Both the position numbers and the translations under genes were made by a program. Below are positions 21,416 through 33,800 of a stretch of 64,000 nucleotides of DNA, one piece after another. A model generated the notes under the pieces. That model did no database searches, was not told the origin of the DNA, and saw only the letters and a list, made by a program, of their open reading frames with translations. The DNA lies in the NCBI GenBank assembly GCA_028274465.1, contig CM051456.1, positions 2,171,545-2,235,544 of the forward strand, given 5' to 3'. Position 1 is the stretch's first letter. Each line of letters opens with the position of its first letter. The stretch is from Plantago ovata. Taxonomy: Eukaryota > Streptophyta > Magnoliopsida > Lamiales > Plantaginaceae.

Positions 21416-21546
21416 TACTCCCTCTCTAGTAATAATATACTTTCATAAAAAAAATATTTGTTATAGTTTAGAAGTAAACGAAGGTCAAACGGGGTAAAAA
21501 AAATCAATAATAAGAAGCATAAAGAAATGACCGGGACAGAGGAGTA
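21416..21546. mobile_element. Stowaway-like MITE, 131 bp
   Basis: Begins TACTCCCTCTC and ends GACAGAGGAGTA, giving short inverted ends with TA on both sides, the target of Tc1/mariner elements. The AT-rich interior includes 'aaggtcaaac', a motif also seen in other MITE-like segments of the window. Confidence 0.55.
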
Positions 21547-22254
21547 TTTTGATACTCGAGTGAAATTTCTTGCTAAACATAGACACATGCATACATGGTT
21601 GTTTTACTTGGGAAATTAATAATTAGTAACTTGCAGCGATTCCATCCCACCCAGGTCCACCAGTTTGTAGTCCGTTAGTATTAGTGAATTTTTATTCCGA
21701 TTAGAACCCTAATAAAGTGTCACGAGTCTGTTTGGTTCAGTTTATTTTGGACCTAAATATAATAAGTAATAAAGTGGTTGCTCAAATATAACTTGTGTAT
21801 CAATCAGGGGAGTTGGATGTAATTTTCCGGTGTAACCTTATCAACGGCGTAAAACCTGGGGTTCTTCTCCTCACCGACAGTGAAAAAAAATCAAACCTCG
21901 TCATGTCAAAGGTCTTTGTGTTGTATCCCTCACCACATAAGCAAACACTGTATACAAGTCAGATTAGCCACTTATCCATCCAACACACACACACACCCAC
22001 ATGTGTATGTGCGTGTTTTTTGTCTTGATGCATTAGGAAGCTGGCATGTGTCTTGGTGGGGGACATTCTCAACACCTACTAACCACCATTACTAATTTTA
22101 TCAATTCCAATAAATATACTGCGTTTAATATCTCAAACGGTTTTCTAATATTGTGTTATACTCGTTGTTTGATTGGCGTTATCCATAAAAAAAATTAGTA
22201 CTGCTAAAAATTTGAATAAAAATTTAAATGAATCGAGAAAGACAAAAATAAAAT

Positions 22255-22317
22255 CGTAAACAAATGAGTGAGACGGAGGAGTAGTTAGTAAACAAATAGT
22301 GAGACGGAGGAGTTAGT
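22255..22317. repeat. Direct duplication of a Stowaway-type end
   Basis: 'gtaaacaaatgagtgagacggaggag' is followed by 'gtaaacaaatagtgagacggaggag'. 'gagacggagga' is the reverse of the usual ctccgtctc terminal motif, so this looks like a duplicated right end of a decayed MITE. Confidence 0.45.
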
Positions 22318-22494
22318 CTTATAAGTCTTATAGTAGCAGTATATCCTAAAAGGTCAAGTTTCTTTCTCTTTTTATCCAACACCAATCCCCTTTACCAAAA
22401 TCACTCACTTGTAGTCTTTAGACTCTTAATTGCTTCCTCATTCATTCCCAAATACCACTGCATTTTCTAGTTCTGTTTCTTGAAGAAGAAAAAG

Positions 22495-23880
22495 ATGCCA
22501 AGACCAGGGCCAAGGCCTTATGAGTGTGTCAGGAGAGCTTGGCACAGTGATAGGCACCAGCCCATTAGAGGCTCTCTCATCAAAGAAATCTTCAGGTACT
22601 CAGCTCAACTCTTTTCTTTCAAAGTTTTGGCCTTTTATTTTGTATATATGTACTTATGGGAAAGAGTATTGGTCTATAATAGGATTGCAAATGAGGTGCA
22701 TAGCTCAAGTACTAGGAAGAACAGAGAGTGGCAAGATAAGTTGCCCATTGTTGTGTTGAAGGCTGAAGAAATTATCTACTCCAAAGCTAATTCTGAGGTA
22801 TAGTTTGCATCTTAGTTTTGAGTTTGTACATCAATTAGGCCATTGCTAGTAGTTGAGGTTTTTGTTGGATTTGTTGGATTAGAAGGAGTACAGGGACCTT
22901 AATACTCTCTGGGATAGGGTAAATGATGCTATTGACACCATAATTCGAAGGGATAAGGCTGCTGAAACTGCTCAATTCTTGCATCCTTGTATTGAAGGTA
23001 TATATGCTCTACTATACTAGACTATTTGCTCATTCTCCATTAATTGTAGCTAAATAACAGCTAACTATTTGGGCTTCAATTTTAGAGCCATTTAAGCAAG
23101 TAGTATTGATTTTACCTTAAGCTACTACTCATGCTTTGCTTAATAGACTGCAAAATGGGCTTATGTAAGTCAGTAAAAAAGGCAAAAAGCAGAAGAAACT
23201 TTCTGAGTTATTTGGCTTTGCTTTGTATAGTACTAGTAGTTAGAAACTTAGAATGTGTTGCTATGTGGGTAGCAATTGATGTACCATGTACATGAAAAAT
23301 GGAAAACATTATCAAGAATGTGATTATGATTGAATTTCTTGAACTCATGTGATGATTAGCTGCACTGCATTTGGGGTGTACTCCAGTAAGAACCTCGAGA
23401 AGTCAGCGAAATGAGTCCGTAAGATGTTACCTTAGGCGGGAGACTCCGAATCCTGCACCTGTTCTTCCTGGTAGTTCAACGACTTTGCAGTGCTCGCAGT
23501 ATCTGACCCTTTCTGGATTGAAGGCAAATCGTAGTCACGCTAACGGAGTCAGAACTCATAAGGATGAGTTACTAATCCCCCGCAAGGATGTGGTTCCGGA
23601 TGATGACAAACATCCGTGTGCTTTACCTACCACGTGGTCTGTTTATCCTTTGTATTATGATAAAGAAGTTCAACCGGATGGCTTTTACAAGTCAAAGCTT
23701 TCGATCTCCTGCCCGAGTGAGAAAATTGGCGAACTTGATGCTTCAAAGAATTGGTCCTTCCCATCCAGTAAGAGACGCGTTTCCAATAAAGAGAATGAAA
23801 TTGAGTGTGACTTAACGTTGAGGCTGGGGACTCCGGTGGTTCCATGTGCTAGTATGGAGAAGAGAATAGTTCACCAATAG
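22495..23880 (+). CDS. KIX8/9: KIX8/KIX9-type transcriptional adaptor, copy A
   Basis: Four exons (22495-22595, 22683-22797, 22883-22997, 23360-23880) with GT-AG junctions, 283 residues. The N-terminus MPRPGPRPYECVRRAWHSD begins the plant KIX domain (about residues 1-110: helices over IRGSLIKEIFRIANEVH, VVLKAEEIIYSKANSE, LWDRVNDAIDTIIRRD). The C-terminal part has SRSQRNE, a WSVYPLYY box and, near the end, ECDLTLRLG, an LxLxL EAR motif at about residues 262-266. In Arabidopsis KIX8/9 bridge PEAPOD proteins to the co-repressor TOPLESS and limit leaf growth. The region between KIX and EAR is shorter than in copy B. Both required interaction elements are present, so it looks functional. Confidence 0.9.
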
Positions 23881-25070
23881 TAGTCGAAAATGGTCATTGG
23901 AGCGCTTCAGTAATGAGCGGGAGGAGAGTTTGAGAGGTGAGGCAAAAGGTCCCAACATCATCAAGCTAGAATCGGTCTTTTTGAAGTTGTTGGTAGTAGA
24001 TTGTAGTGGGAGCTGATCAAAGTGAGCTGAGGCAGTAGTACAGTTTTGTAATCTATGTAGTACATGGTTAATGTCTCAACAATTGATGTCAAGTGTCAAG
24101 TAATGAAGTGTAAAATGTGGTTCAAACTTGGTAATCTAATTAATTAATGATTGTAGTAATTCTATATGGTTGAAAATATATATGTAACCTCCTTTAATTT
24201 CTTCTCAGTCCTGCTGCATTTGGGGTTATTGTTCCTTGTAGTATCTGCTTAATTTTTTTATCACTTCATAGCTCATTCCCTTGGATATGTTGCTACTTTC
24301 GTCTGAACTTAGGTATATTAACATACAGTTGGTCATGAAAATTTTCCTGTCCAGGTCATGTAGGAGTGAGATGCACGGTTATGTTCTTACGCGCACGCTT
24401 GCTTACGTCGGGGTTGCATTTGCATGATAATCCGGAAACTTTAAGGCATGATTTTTGGTAGTATTCTTGTGCATGTATTCAGTAGTTGACTTCTCCTTGT
24501 GTTCTTAGCCTCCACGAGATCACCGACGGATCCTCCACCATTTCAAAGGTTTTCATTAACAATACCGCACCACCACACACCATCCACAAAAAGCATGAAG
24601 CTCAAAGTATTTGGGAATTTATATTGTATTAGTAATATGCTCATATAAAAAAAAATGTTGACTTTTTCCGACCTCATTTCAACTTTAATAAATATTAATT
24701 CAAAAGATACTAATTATATAATTAGTACGTATATATTATTTAAAACATTTTACATATTTTTTTCATGGTATTTATACTCGAACTCGAGCTCACTCGAATC
24801 AAACAACCTAATGACTTAAACTTGCTTCGTTAGGCGTGACTCGTTTGCTAACGAGTTCTAACCGAGTTCAACCGTAATTAACTCGAGGACTCGACTCGTA
24901 TAACCGCACTACTCCCACCCTTATATATGCAAGTCAATTTAAATGGGGATTACACGGGGATTTCTCTTTCTTACAAAGCCCTAAAAATCATAATCAATCA
25001 ATCCCCTTTCTCTTTTCTCCTCTCTGCAATTCATTCATCGACTACTACTCTGCTTCTTCTTGTTCTTAAA
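23881..25070. other. 3' region of KIX copy A; upstream region of RAD7-like copy A
   Basis: 23881-24180 is a likely 3' UTR. From about 24783 to 25070 the sequence parallels 30084-30476 upstream of copy B (ctcgagctcactcgaatcaaac, taacgagttcta, cgactcgta, tgcaagtcaatt, acaaagccctaaaaatca), marking the left part of the tandem duplication unit. The tactcgagctca/actcgactcgta pattern is common in plant repeats. Confidence 0.5.
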
Positions 25071-25214
25071 ATGGACTCCATAAAGTGCTGCATTACATGC
25101 ACCGCCCTACTTGTTGATCCCTACTATAAAAGAAGAAGAAGAAGATTGAAAAGAAGCGTTTTTTTACATCCAATTTTGAGCGATTCAAAACACCAATCCA
25201 ACTCTTCTTCTTGA
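25071..25214 (+). CDS. Leader mini-ORF of RAD7-like copy A (uORF-like, 47 aa)
   Basis: ATG to TGA encodes 47 residues: MDSIKCCITCTALLVDPYYK, then five Arg (RRRRR), LKRS, and an end in SDSKHQSNSSS. The homologous frame upstream of copy B keeps both ends and the Arg run; the only length changes are whole codons. It lies about 310 bp before the expected start of the main protein, in the presumed 5' leader, so it could act as an upstream ORF reducing main-frame translation, or be a small peptide gene. There is no signal peptide. Function unknown. Confidence 0.5.
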   Translation: MDSIKCCITCTALLVDPYYKRRRRRLKRSVFLHPILSDSKHQSNSSS

Positions 25215-25403
25215 TTTCAGCCTAAAACTTTTTTTTTTTTTTTTTTTGAAAACTACCGAATTATCACATCTACAAGTACAGCTCTCTCGTTTATTGGATT
25301 CATTTGTGTTTACTTGTTGTTTCTTCTTTCATTTCAAGCAAGCAAAGCCCAGCTTCCCTTTCTTGGTTTCCTTGTTTCGTCTTCTTCTCTGTTTCTTCTG
25401 AAT

Positions 25404-25457
25404 CAAGTTTGGTGTGTGCTCTGTTTCAATCAAGTTTGCTGTGTGCTCTGTTTCATT
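25404..25457 (+). repeat. 27-bp tandem repeat in leader, 2 units (copy A)
   Basis: Unit caagtttggtgtgtgctctg plus tttcaat is present twice and followed by a partial unit. The equivalent place in copy B has three units. Confidence 0.85.
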
Positions 25458-25659
25458 CAAGTTTTCTATCTTGATTGATTATCTGGTTAGGGTTTCTTTT
25501 TTCTTGAATTGGGATTTGAAAAATGGAGGGTTGGATGAGAGAATTGAGAAGAGGATTCAAGAGTTGAGTCTAGAGAAGAATGCTCCATCTTATGGCATTG
25601 CTAGGGCAAGTATTAAGGCTGAGGATTGTTATTATGATGATGATAATGATCATGATGGA

Positions 25660-28524
25660 ATGGACAGGAGTAGAACAAGGGACTTGGAAATGGAGCAGTT
25701 GAATGATGAGAGAATTGAGAAGCGGATTCAAGAGTTGGGTCTAGATAAGGATGAGCAGCAGTCTTATGACATTGCTAGGGATAGTCTTGATATGGATTCT
25801 TATGGTTATGATGATGATAATAGTAATCTTAGCAATCCACAAACTCGGGGTTTATGGCTTGGTGGAATGGACAGGACTAGAACAAGGGATTTGGAAGTGG
25901 AGCAGTTGAATGATGAGAGAATTGAGATGAGGATTCAAGAGTTGGGTCTAAATGAGGATGATCAAGGTAGTGTTGATATGGATTCTTATGCCATTCAGAC
26001 TAGCAGCAGCGACTCCGATGATTCCGATGATAATGGGGATGGGCAGAATACTCGACTAGGATTGTTGATTCAGGACCGTGCTACTTTACTTGTTCCTTCG
26101 TTGCGGGAGTTAACCTTGAAAGTTCTGGCAAAATATGCAGATCATATGGTTTCGCTCAAACTAGTTCCCTATTTTCTTCGGAAGAAACTGATTGATCGTT
26201 TGTGCGATACAAGTAAAATGAATGCATATGCTCTTAACCTTCTAATACAAGGATGTCCGACTGAGGTACGGGTGAAAAATTGTTCATGGCTAACAGATGG
26301 TCAATTCCAGCAATCACTTCAGAGTTGGGAGACAGAGAATCTAAGGGTAACTCTACCTTTTTTATTTCTCGTTATGCTTAAAATGCTCCCGCCCCGATTG
26401 TATTTTGTGGTTATGCTGTGATGTAGATGTAGTTAATAGTTTCAGATTTCTTTTGACAAATCTCATGTAATGTTTATTTCTTTGGTGCTTAACCTTTTCT
26501 GGTGACTTGCAATCAAACATAATTGCAGGTCTTGCAACTTGACCTTGGTGGTCAAATCATGTTTGATTTTGCTCTTAGGGCTAAGTTGGATCAATCTCCG
26601 GACAGCTTCTTTATGTTGGCTGTTTTATCCCTCAGAGGTGCAAGCCATTTAACTGACACTGGGGTTGAGTTAATTGTCAAGTCGGCACCTACACTCGTAT
26701 CTGTTAATTTGGGTCTGTGCTGTCTTGTCACCTGCGAGGCCGTGAATTCTATAGCTGATAATTTGGGCGAACATTTGAGAGAGCTATATATAGACGGCTG
26801 TGATAACATAAAAGCAATGCAAGTAGAAGATTCTATCATCAAGTTTAGAATGTTGGAAGTATTTTCTGTTGCAAGATTGGAGGATGTGTCTGATGGATTT
26901 ATCCAACTGTTGGTCACTATATGTGGTGAAAGTCTTAAGGACCTTGACGTGGCACATTGCCTGTGAGTTGCATTCATTTCTTTTGCATCTGATCTCAGAT
27001 TTTCAAAGTTCACAATTTTGTGATCATTGTGAGGCTAAGCTGCACTCTGTTTCCAACTGATTGCAGGAAATTGACTGATTTGTCTCTCAAAGCAGTCGCA
27101 ATTCATTGTCCTGGTTTATTTGCACTCAACATTTCAAGCCTGCATCAAGTCACAGACGTAGGGCTGGAGTGTCTCGCTAATGGATGCAGGTCAATTCAAC
27201 GACTAAATCTCAAAAGGACCAAATTCAGGTACATATAGCATATCTTATAAATATGGTCTGGAATTCGGTGTTCGATCTGCTATCTGTATAGTGCATTTTA
27301 TTGAACTGGCAGTTTAAGTTCGTTCAGATTTTTGGTAGATTGTGACTCAATCACATCAAAATAGATGGATTTCAAATTAGTTTGTCAAAGTACTATATAT
27401 AGTAAAAGCATTCTAGTTAATAAAACTGATGAAGAACACTATATCTCTCTTTGCTCTTTACTTGCAGTGATGAAGTTGTAGCGGCATTTATAGAAACCTC
27501 AGGAGAGTCCCTGACAGAACTTACGTTGAATCACATTGTGCAGGTATTATCATTGTTATTCCTTTCTCACATTTAATGTAATTTCTTGAATTTTCCTGAT
27601 TATCAGTATGATGTTTTACTCGGCATGCATGTTATTTAGGATCTAAATGCATGTTATATAGGATCATATCTGTAAAGTACGTCTGTAGAAGTAAGAGATT
27701 CTGCCTCTGGGAATCAAAAGGCTCTAGCTAGTGTGGCAGGCTAGGCAACTTGGTATAACGTTTGCTCTATATCAGGTTAAAAGCTTTGATTGTTTAAATT
27801 TGGATGTCGCTATGTGCTGTGTTCTTGAAAATACTCATGTTAATCATCAATAGGATATCAAAATGTTATCTGTTTTCCATTCTCACTAGATTGTGTTGTG
27901 ATCTACTATAAAACCTTATATTATGTGATTGACCTGCGGTGTTTTGCGTTACACTTTAACTTATGTGATTGAACTGCTGTACGTTTTGCATTAATGATGT
28001 GATATTTTCCAGGTTGGACTTAATACCGCTTTGTCACTTGCTCGAAATGCCTGTTATTTGTCCTACTTGGACATATCATTTTGCCGCAGAATTAGAACCA
28101 ATTCTCTAGGCATGATAATCGACAGCTGCTTGTCACTGAAGCTTCTTAAAGTTTTCGGCTGCAGTCAGGTGTGTGTACTTAACACATGTCTAAAATGACT
28201 TATTTTGTTCGTTCATTTCCAAATTCCTAATGCCATAAAAAATGTACGAAAAGCTACGTTGATTTTTTGTTGAGATAAAAAACTTAGCTGCCAAATGCAA
28301 GTCTTATTGAACTTATGTTGTTTAAGTCCCTGTGATGTTCTTGTTTCCTGCAGATATCTTCTGAATCTGCTAATTCTGTGCTCCTACATGGTCACACTTA
28401 TAACCCACAGTTGCGGGTAATTGGATTTGACTCGATGCCAATCCTGGATCATATCAACTTACTCGAGCCTGATCATGAAGTGTACTTGCGGTATTCACCT
28501 CTGCTAATTCCAATTGATCCTTAA
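25660..28524 (+). CDS. RAD7-like LRR protein, copy A (start codon region damaged)
   Basis: Six exons (25660-26346, 26529-26962, 27067-27228, 27468-27543, 28013-28168, 28354-28524), GT-AG throughout, 561 residues from the first in-frame ATG. The leucine-rich part matches plant RAD7/rhp7-like proteins: VPSLRELTLKVLA, GCPTEVRVKNCSWLTDGQF, LAVLSLRGASHLTD, ELYIDGCDNI, DEVVAAFIETSGESL, SLGMIIDSCLSLKLLKVFG. Yeast RAD7 acts in global-genome nucleotide-excision repair within a ubiquitin ligase; the plant role is not settled. The ATG that starts copy B is present (25523) but a 2-bp deletion just after it shifts the frame to a stop within about 15 codons. The first in-frame ATG is 25660, losing some 45 residues. 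It also lacks a central block of copy B. It may be a weak or decaying allele. Confidence 0.7.
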
Positions 28525-30476
28525 TATCAAGAAATGATCAGCAAGGCGATCGAGAGATGTAAGTAGCACCATGGGTTTCGTTCTGCAATAGCATCAAGAG
28601 TATTCTGAGCTGAAGATACAAGTAATATGCTTCGGCGTATTCAGTTGAGCAAGATTTCAGTGACCGTTTCATCTGCGACGATGGAGTCTGCAGTACTATC
28701 TTTTACGCCCTAATCTTGGGCGACTCGTATAGCTAGATTTTGTTTTGGTTGAAAGACAGTCAGAAACTTTTGTTTTGGATATCTTCAATTTGAAAATCTA
28801 GCTTTGTGTATGTGGTACTACTTGCTGATTTTTGTTACTGTATACTTGGATTATAGCACAAGCTAGCATGCAGTACAAATTTGAGCTTTTCTACACGAAC
28901 TTCGGTCACATCTACATGACTTTGACAACTTTATAGACGAAAAATCAAGGCAAGTACAACCAGAACTCATTGAATGTAGTTTGCTTAATTACACTTTAAG
29001 CTGCAAAACCATGGCAAGCACAACTAGAACGATAATTAACAAGCCCTGTGGATGAGCCACCAACCCGATGATTGTTGGAAATTGGTTAGAATTGAGTCTA
29101 ACTAATCAATCATAATTTTTCGGTGAACTTTGAGCAATCATTTATATGAGCATTTACAATCGGTTTTGGATGTTCTATATATTAACGTGAAGCTTGTGAG
29201 ACGAGCTTCACAATGATATATTGGTTGAGTGAATTTCAATTTCCGTTATGAATGTAATTGGCTCGAAAGTAGTAGTATTTAAACAACATAATACTACATA
29301 TTCATCATGTGTGGATGAATAATTGAGCAAGTGTAGTAGTACTTCAGGTATTGACCTGCGAACAATATATAGAGGAGAAAGTGCTGCTAGCCCTATGGCC
29401 AAAAACCTCTTGTGGTGGGAAGACAATCTGCTTCTCGATCCGGCTCTGCATGATGTCTCAAGATCAACTCTAAAGGGTTCAATTTTTTTGCGCTTTGTTT
29501 GTTAAAATTTGCTGTTAAGCCTAACATCTGACATCTATATTTGAAAGGTCTCAGTGTCACAGCTTGTATGATATATTAAGCTGTTAGCTTTTGGACTTTA
29601 TAAAAAATAACTGGACAATCCCATGTCTGCCAGAACTAATAGTGGTGCAGAGATGTGGGAATATATTATTCTTGTGTCACTTAGTTTTGTAGCCTGATTT
29701 CATATACGGAAAATTCCTGGGGCAGTTTAGCCAAATAAATTGCTCAAGAAAACACATAATAGTATACATGTGAAGAGTTATCTCAACATAGTCCTATAGT
29801 AGACAGGTCTTCCACCTACAGAATTTATGCGAATTGAGCCTTACAAAGTGCTCGACTCGCTCGATAAGTTAAATGAGCCTAGATCGAGTCTAACTTGTGA
29901 AGCTCGTCCTATTAGCGAGCAGACCATGGCATAACTCGGCTCAAGAATACTCAATTGGGCCCATGAATAATGACATGTATTATTATCATTATTATTTTAT
30001 TATTATTATAATTATTATTATGTGTAATCTTGAATATTTTATATCTTATTTAATATTTTTACATGTTTTTTCATGTTATTTAACTATTCATACTCGAGCT
30101 CATTCGAGTCAAACGAGTCTAATCAACTGAGGTCGACTATCACATTGTTAGGCTTGGCTCATATGGTAACGAGTTCTAGTCATGTTCAACAATACTCACT
30201 CAACTCGACTCGTAACATCACTATTTCTCACACCCGATGCAAGTCAATTCAAACAGGGATTACGCGGGAATATAGTGAAGATGTGGTGTCTCACAAATAT
30301 AAATGAAATACAGAGGAGCAAAATGCAATAATCATAATTTGCCAGATCTTCTTCTTTCTTATAAAGCCCTAAAAATCACAATCAAACCCCCTTTCTCTCT
30401 TTTCCTCTCGGCAATATTCATCGACATTCATCAGTCTCACTCTCAACCAAAGACTACTACTCTGTTTCTTCTTCAA
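28525..30476. other. 3' region of copy A and upstream region of copy B
   Basis: 28525-29050 parallels 34703-35120 after copy B (tttacgccctaatcttggg; gcatgcagtacaaatttgag; catgactttgacaact). 29980-30020 is an (ATT)n-like microsatellite. 30084-30476 is the upstream region shared with copy A and with 96-300. Short frames in 29200-29520 have no support. Confidence 0.5.
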
Positions 30477-30626
30477 ATGGATTCGATAAAGTGTTGCATT
30501 GCATTCACCACCCCACTTGTTGATCCCTACTATAAAAGAAGAAGAAGAAGAAGATTGGAAAGAAGCGGTTTTTTTTTAAATCCATTTTTTAGCGATTCTA
30601 AACACCAATCCAACTCTTCTTCTTGA
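30477..30626 (+). CDS. Leader mini-ORF of RAD7-like copy B (uORF-like, 49 aa)
   Basis: Encodes MDSIKCCIAFTTPLVDPYYK, six Arg, LERSG and an end in SDSKHQSNSSS. Compared with copy A there are several substitutions, both silent and replacing, but the length differs by whole codons and both termini are the same. Stop is 230 bp before the ATG of the main protein. It is the same kind of element as at 25071 and 1-95. Confidence 0.5.
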   Translation: MDSIKCCIAFTTPLVDPYYKRRRRRRLERSGFFLNPFFSDSKHQSNSSS

Positions 30627-30709
30627 TTTCAGCCAAAAACGGTTTTTTTCGAACCGACTATCAAAGCCCACCTGCCCTTTTTGGTTCTTCTTCTCTGATT
30701 CTTCTCAAT

Positions 30710-30790
30710 CAAGTTTGGTGTGTGCTCTGTTTCATTCAAGTTTGGTGTGTGCTCTGTTTCAATCAAGTTTGCTGTGTGCTCTGTTTCAAT
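30710..30790 (+). repeat. 27-bp tandem repeat in leader, 3 units (copy B)
   Basis: Three consecutive units of the caagtttggtgtgtgctctg... repeat, differing at one or two positions, followed by a partial unit; copy A has two. Confidence 0.85.
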
Positions 30791-30855
30791 CAAGTTTTCT
30801 ATCTTGATTGATTATCTGGTTAGGTTTGCTGTTTTCTTGAATTGGGATTTGAAAA

Positions 30856-33800
30856 ATGGAGGAGTTGGATAAGAGAATTGAGAAGAGGATTCAAGATTTG
30901 GGTCTAGAAAAGAATGTTCTATCTTATGCCAATTCGAGGGCAAGTATCGAGGCTGAGGATTGTTATGAGTATGATAATGATCATGATGGAATGGACAGGA
31001 GTAGAACAAGGGATTTGGAAATGGAGCAGTTGAATGAGAGAATTGATAAGAACATTCAAGAGTTGGGTCTAGATATCGATGATGAGAATACTTGTAAACT
31101 TGTTAGGGATAGTCTTGATATGGATTCTTATAATGCCATTCAGACTAGCAACAGCTACTCCGATGATGATTCCGATGATAATGGGGATGTTGTTGTTGTT
31201 GGTGAGACTAGTTCTGCGCAGGACACTCGACTAGGATTGGGAGGAGGTTATGATATGGAGGTTGGTGGAAGTAGTTCTAGGCAACTGGCTGATGATGATG
31301 CACAGCCACCACCAGTTGGAATAGATTGTGAAAATATAGAAACTGCTAGACAGAATATTGCAGATATGGTGGTGAAGATGAAGCAGTTGATTCCAGAGTT
31401 GGGTCTAGATAAGGATGATCAGGATTCTTATGAAAATGTTATGGTAAGTATTGAGGCTGATGATAGGAATCCACAAACTGGGGATTTATGGCTTGGTGTG
31501 ACTAGTTCTAGGCAGAATTCTCGACTAGGATTGGGAAGGGGTTGTGATATGGAGGTTGGTGAAAGTAGTTCTAGACAACAGGCTGATGATGATTACCGCC
31601 AGAGAGAAATAGATTACCGTCAGAGAGTGAAAGCCAGACGGATTGAAGCTGCTCGACGGTTTGCTCGTAATGAACCTTCTGCTGCTGAGAATAGCGTGTC
31701 ACAAGCACCGGTCAAAGAAGCGGAAGAGTTGGGAAGTTCTGGTGGTGATTTTTGGGAAGCACTAAAAAGAGTTAGAGCAAGAACTTTGAAAACAGAAGCA
31801 GAGAAGTTGATTAAGTGGACACCCTCCATTCAGGACCGTGGCGTTACTGCTTTATTTGTTCCTTCGTTGTGGGAGTTATCCTTGACAGTTCTTGCAGAAA
31901 ATGCAGATTGTATAACTTCGCTCAATCTAGTTCCCTATTTCCTCCGGAAAAAATTAATTGATCGTTTGTGCGATACACGTAAAATGGATGCAGATACTCT
32001 TAACCTTCTAATACAAGGTTGTCCGACTGAGGTACGGGTGAAAAATTGTTCATGGCTAACAGATGATCAATTCCAGGAATCACTTCAGAATTGGGAGACA
32101 GAAAATCTAAGGGTAACTCTACCTTTTTTTCTCTTTATGATTATAATCCTCCCGCCCCGATTGTATTTTCTGGTTTGCAAGTATCTGTATTGGATCTCAG
32201 CTCTTATTTTGTCTTACATTTACATGCATCATTTGTGCTGCGATTCAGACTAGGTGGCATATTTTCTTTATCTTAACAAAGCTCATGTAATGTTTATTTC
32301 TTCGGTGCTTAACCTTTTCTGATAACTTGCAATCAAATATAAATGCAGGTCTTGCAACTTGACCTTGGTGGTCAAATCTTGTTTGATTTTGCTCTTACGG
32401 CTAAGTTGAATCAATCTCCGAACAGCTTCTCTATGTTGGCTGTCTTATCCCTCAGAGGCTCTTTCCGTTTAACTGACCGTGGGGTTGAATTACTTGTCAT
32501 TTCTGCACCTGCTCTTGTATCTGTTAATTTGGGTCAGTGCTCTCTTCTTACCTTTGAGGCCGTGAAGTCTATAGCTGATCATTTGGGCGAACACATGAGA
32601 GAGCTATACATAGACGGCTGTGTTGAAATAAAAGCAATGCAGATAGCAGATTCTATCATCAAGTTTAAGAAGTTGGAAGTATTCTCCGTAGCAAGATTGA
32701 AGGATGTGTCTGATGGATTTATCGATCTGTTGGTCAGTGTATGTGGTGAAAGTCTTAAGGGCCTTGACGTGGCTCATTGCCTGTGAGTTGTTGCATTCAT
32801 TAGTTTTTTTTTCTTTTTCCTTTCTTTTTCATCTGATCTAGATTTTCGAAGTTCACAATTTTATGATCATTGTGAGGTTAAGCTGCACTCTATTTCCAAC
32901 TGATTGCAGGAACTTGACTGATTCGTCTCTCAAAGCAGTCGCAAGTCATTGTCCTGGTTTGTTAGCACTAAACATTTCAAATCTGACTAAAGTCACAGAC
33001 GTAGGAATGGAGTTTCTCGCTAATGGATGCAGGTCAATCCAACGACTGAATCTTGAAAGGACCAAATTCAGGTATATATAGCATATCTTATATATATGGT
33101 CTGGAATTTGGTGTTAGATCCGCTATCTGTACGTACAATTCATTTAATTGAACTGGCAGTTTAATTTGATCTGAAAATTTCCAACGGCCCGTAAGTGGTC
33201 TGTTTTGCAAGGACTCTAATGTCTTTGTTTACTATAAGAATTTCTTCCATCAATAGAATGAAAATAGACTCTTTAATTTCTTTGCTCATTTTTGGTATTC
33301 TGGATTTTATTTTGTATTGCAGAAAATAGACTCTTTCGATCCTTCTTTATTTCTTTAGAGCATGTAAATCAGTAGCCTCTAGCCCTGATTTTGACAAGCT
33401 AAACTGTAATCTCATGGTACGTCAGTTAAATCAGCTGATTATGCAACGAGTTAAAAATTTTAAGCCCTGAATGCTGAAAATATTTGCATGCTTCACGTGG
33501 ATGTGTAGTAAAACTAGATCTCCCTCCTTCACCCTTTCTCTCTCTCTCTCTGTGTCTCTGAAGTTCCGAACACTATATCTCTCTTTGCTCTTTACTTGCA
33601 GTGATGAAGTTGTAGCGGCGTTTATAGAAACCTCAGGAGAGTCCCTGACAGAACTTTCGTTGAATCACATTGAGCAGGTATTATCATTGTTATTCCTTTC
33701 TCACATTTGATGAAATTCCTTGAATTTACCTTTCTCCTTTTGGTTTTACATGTTTCAACTTTCAAGACAGTAGAGTAATGTGTGTTTACTTGGCATGCTA

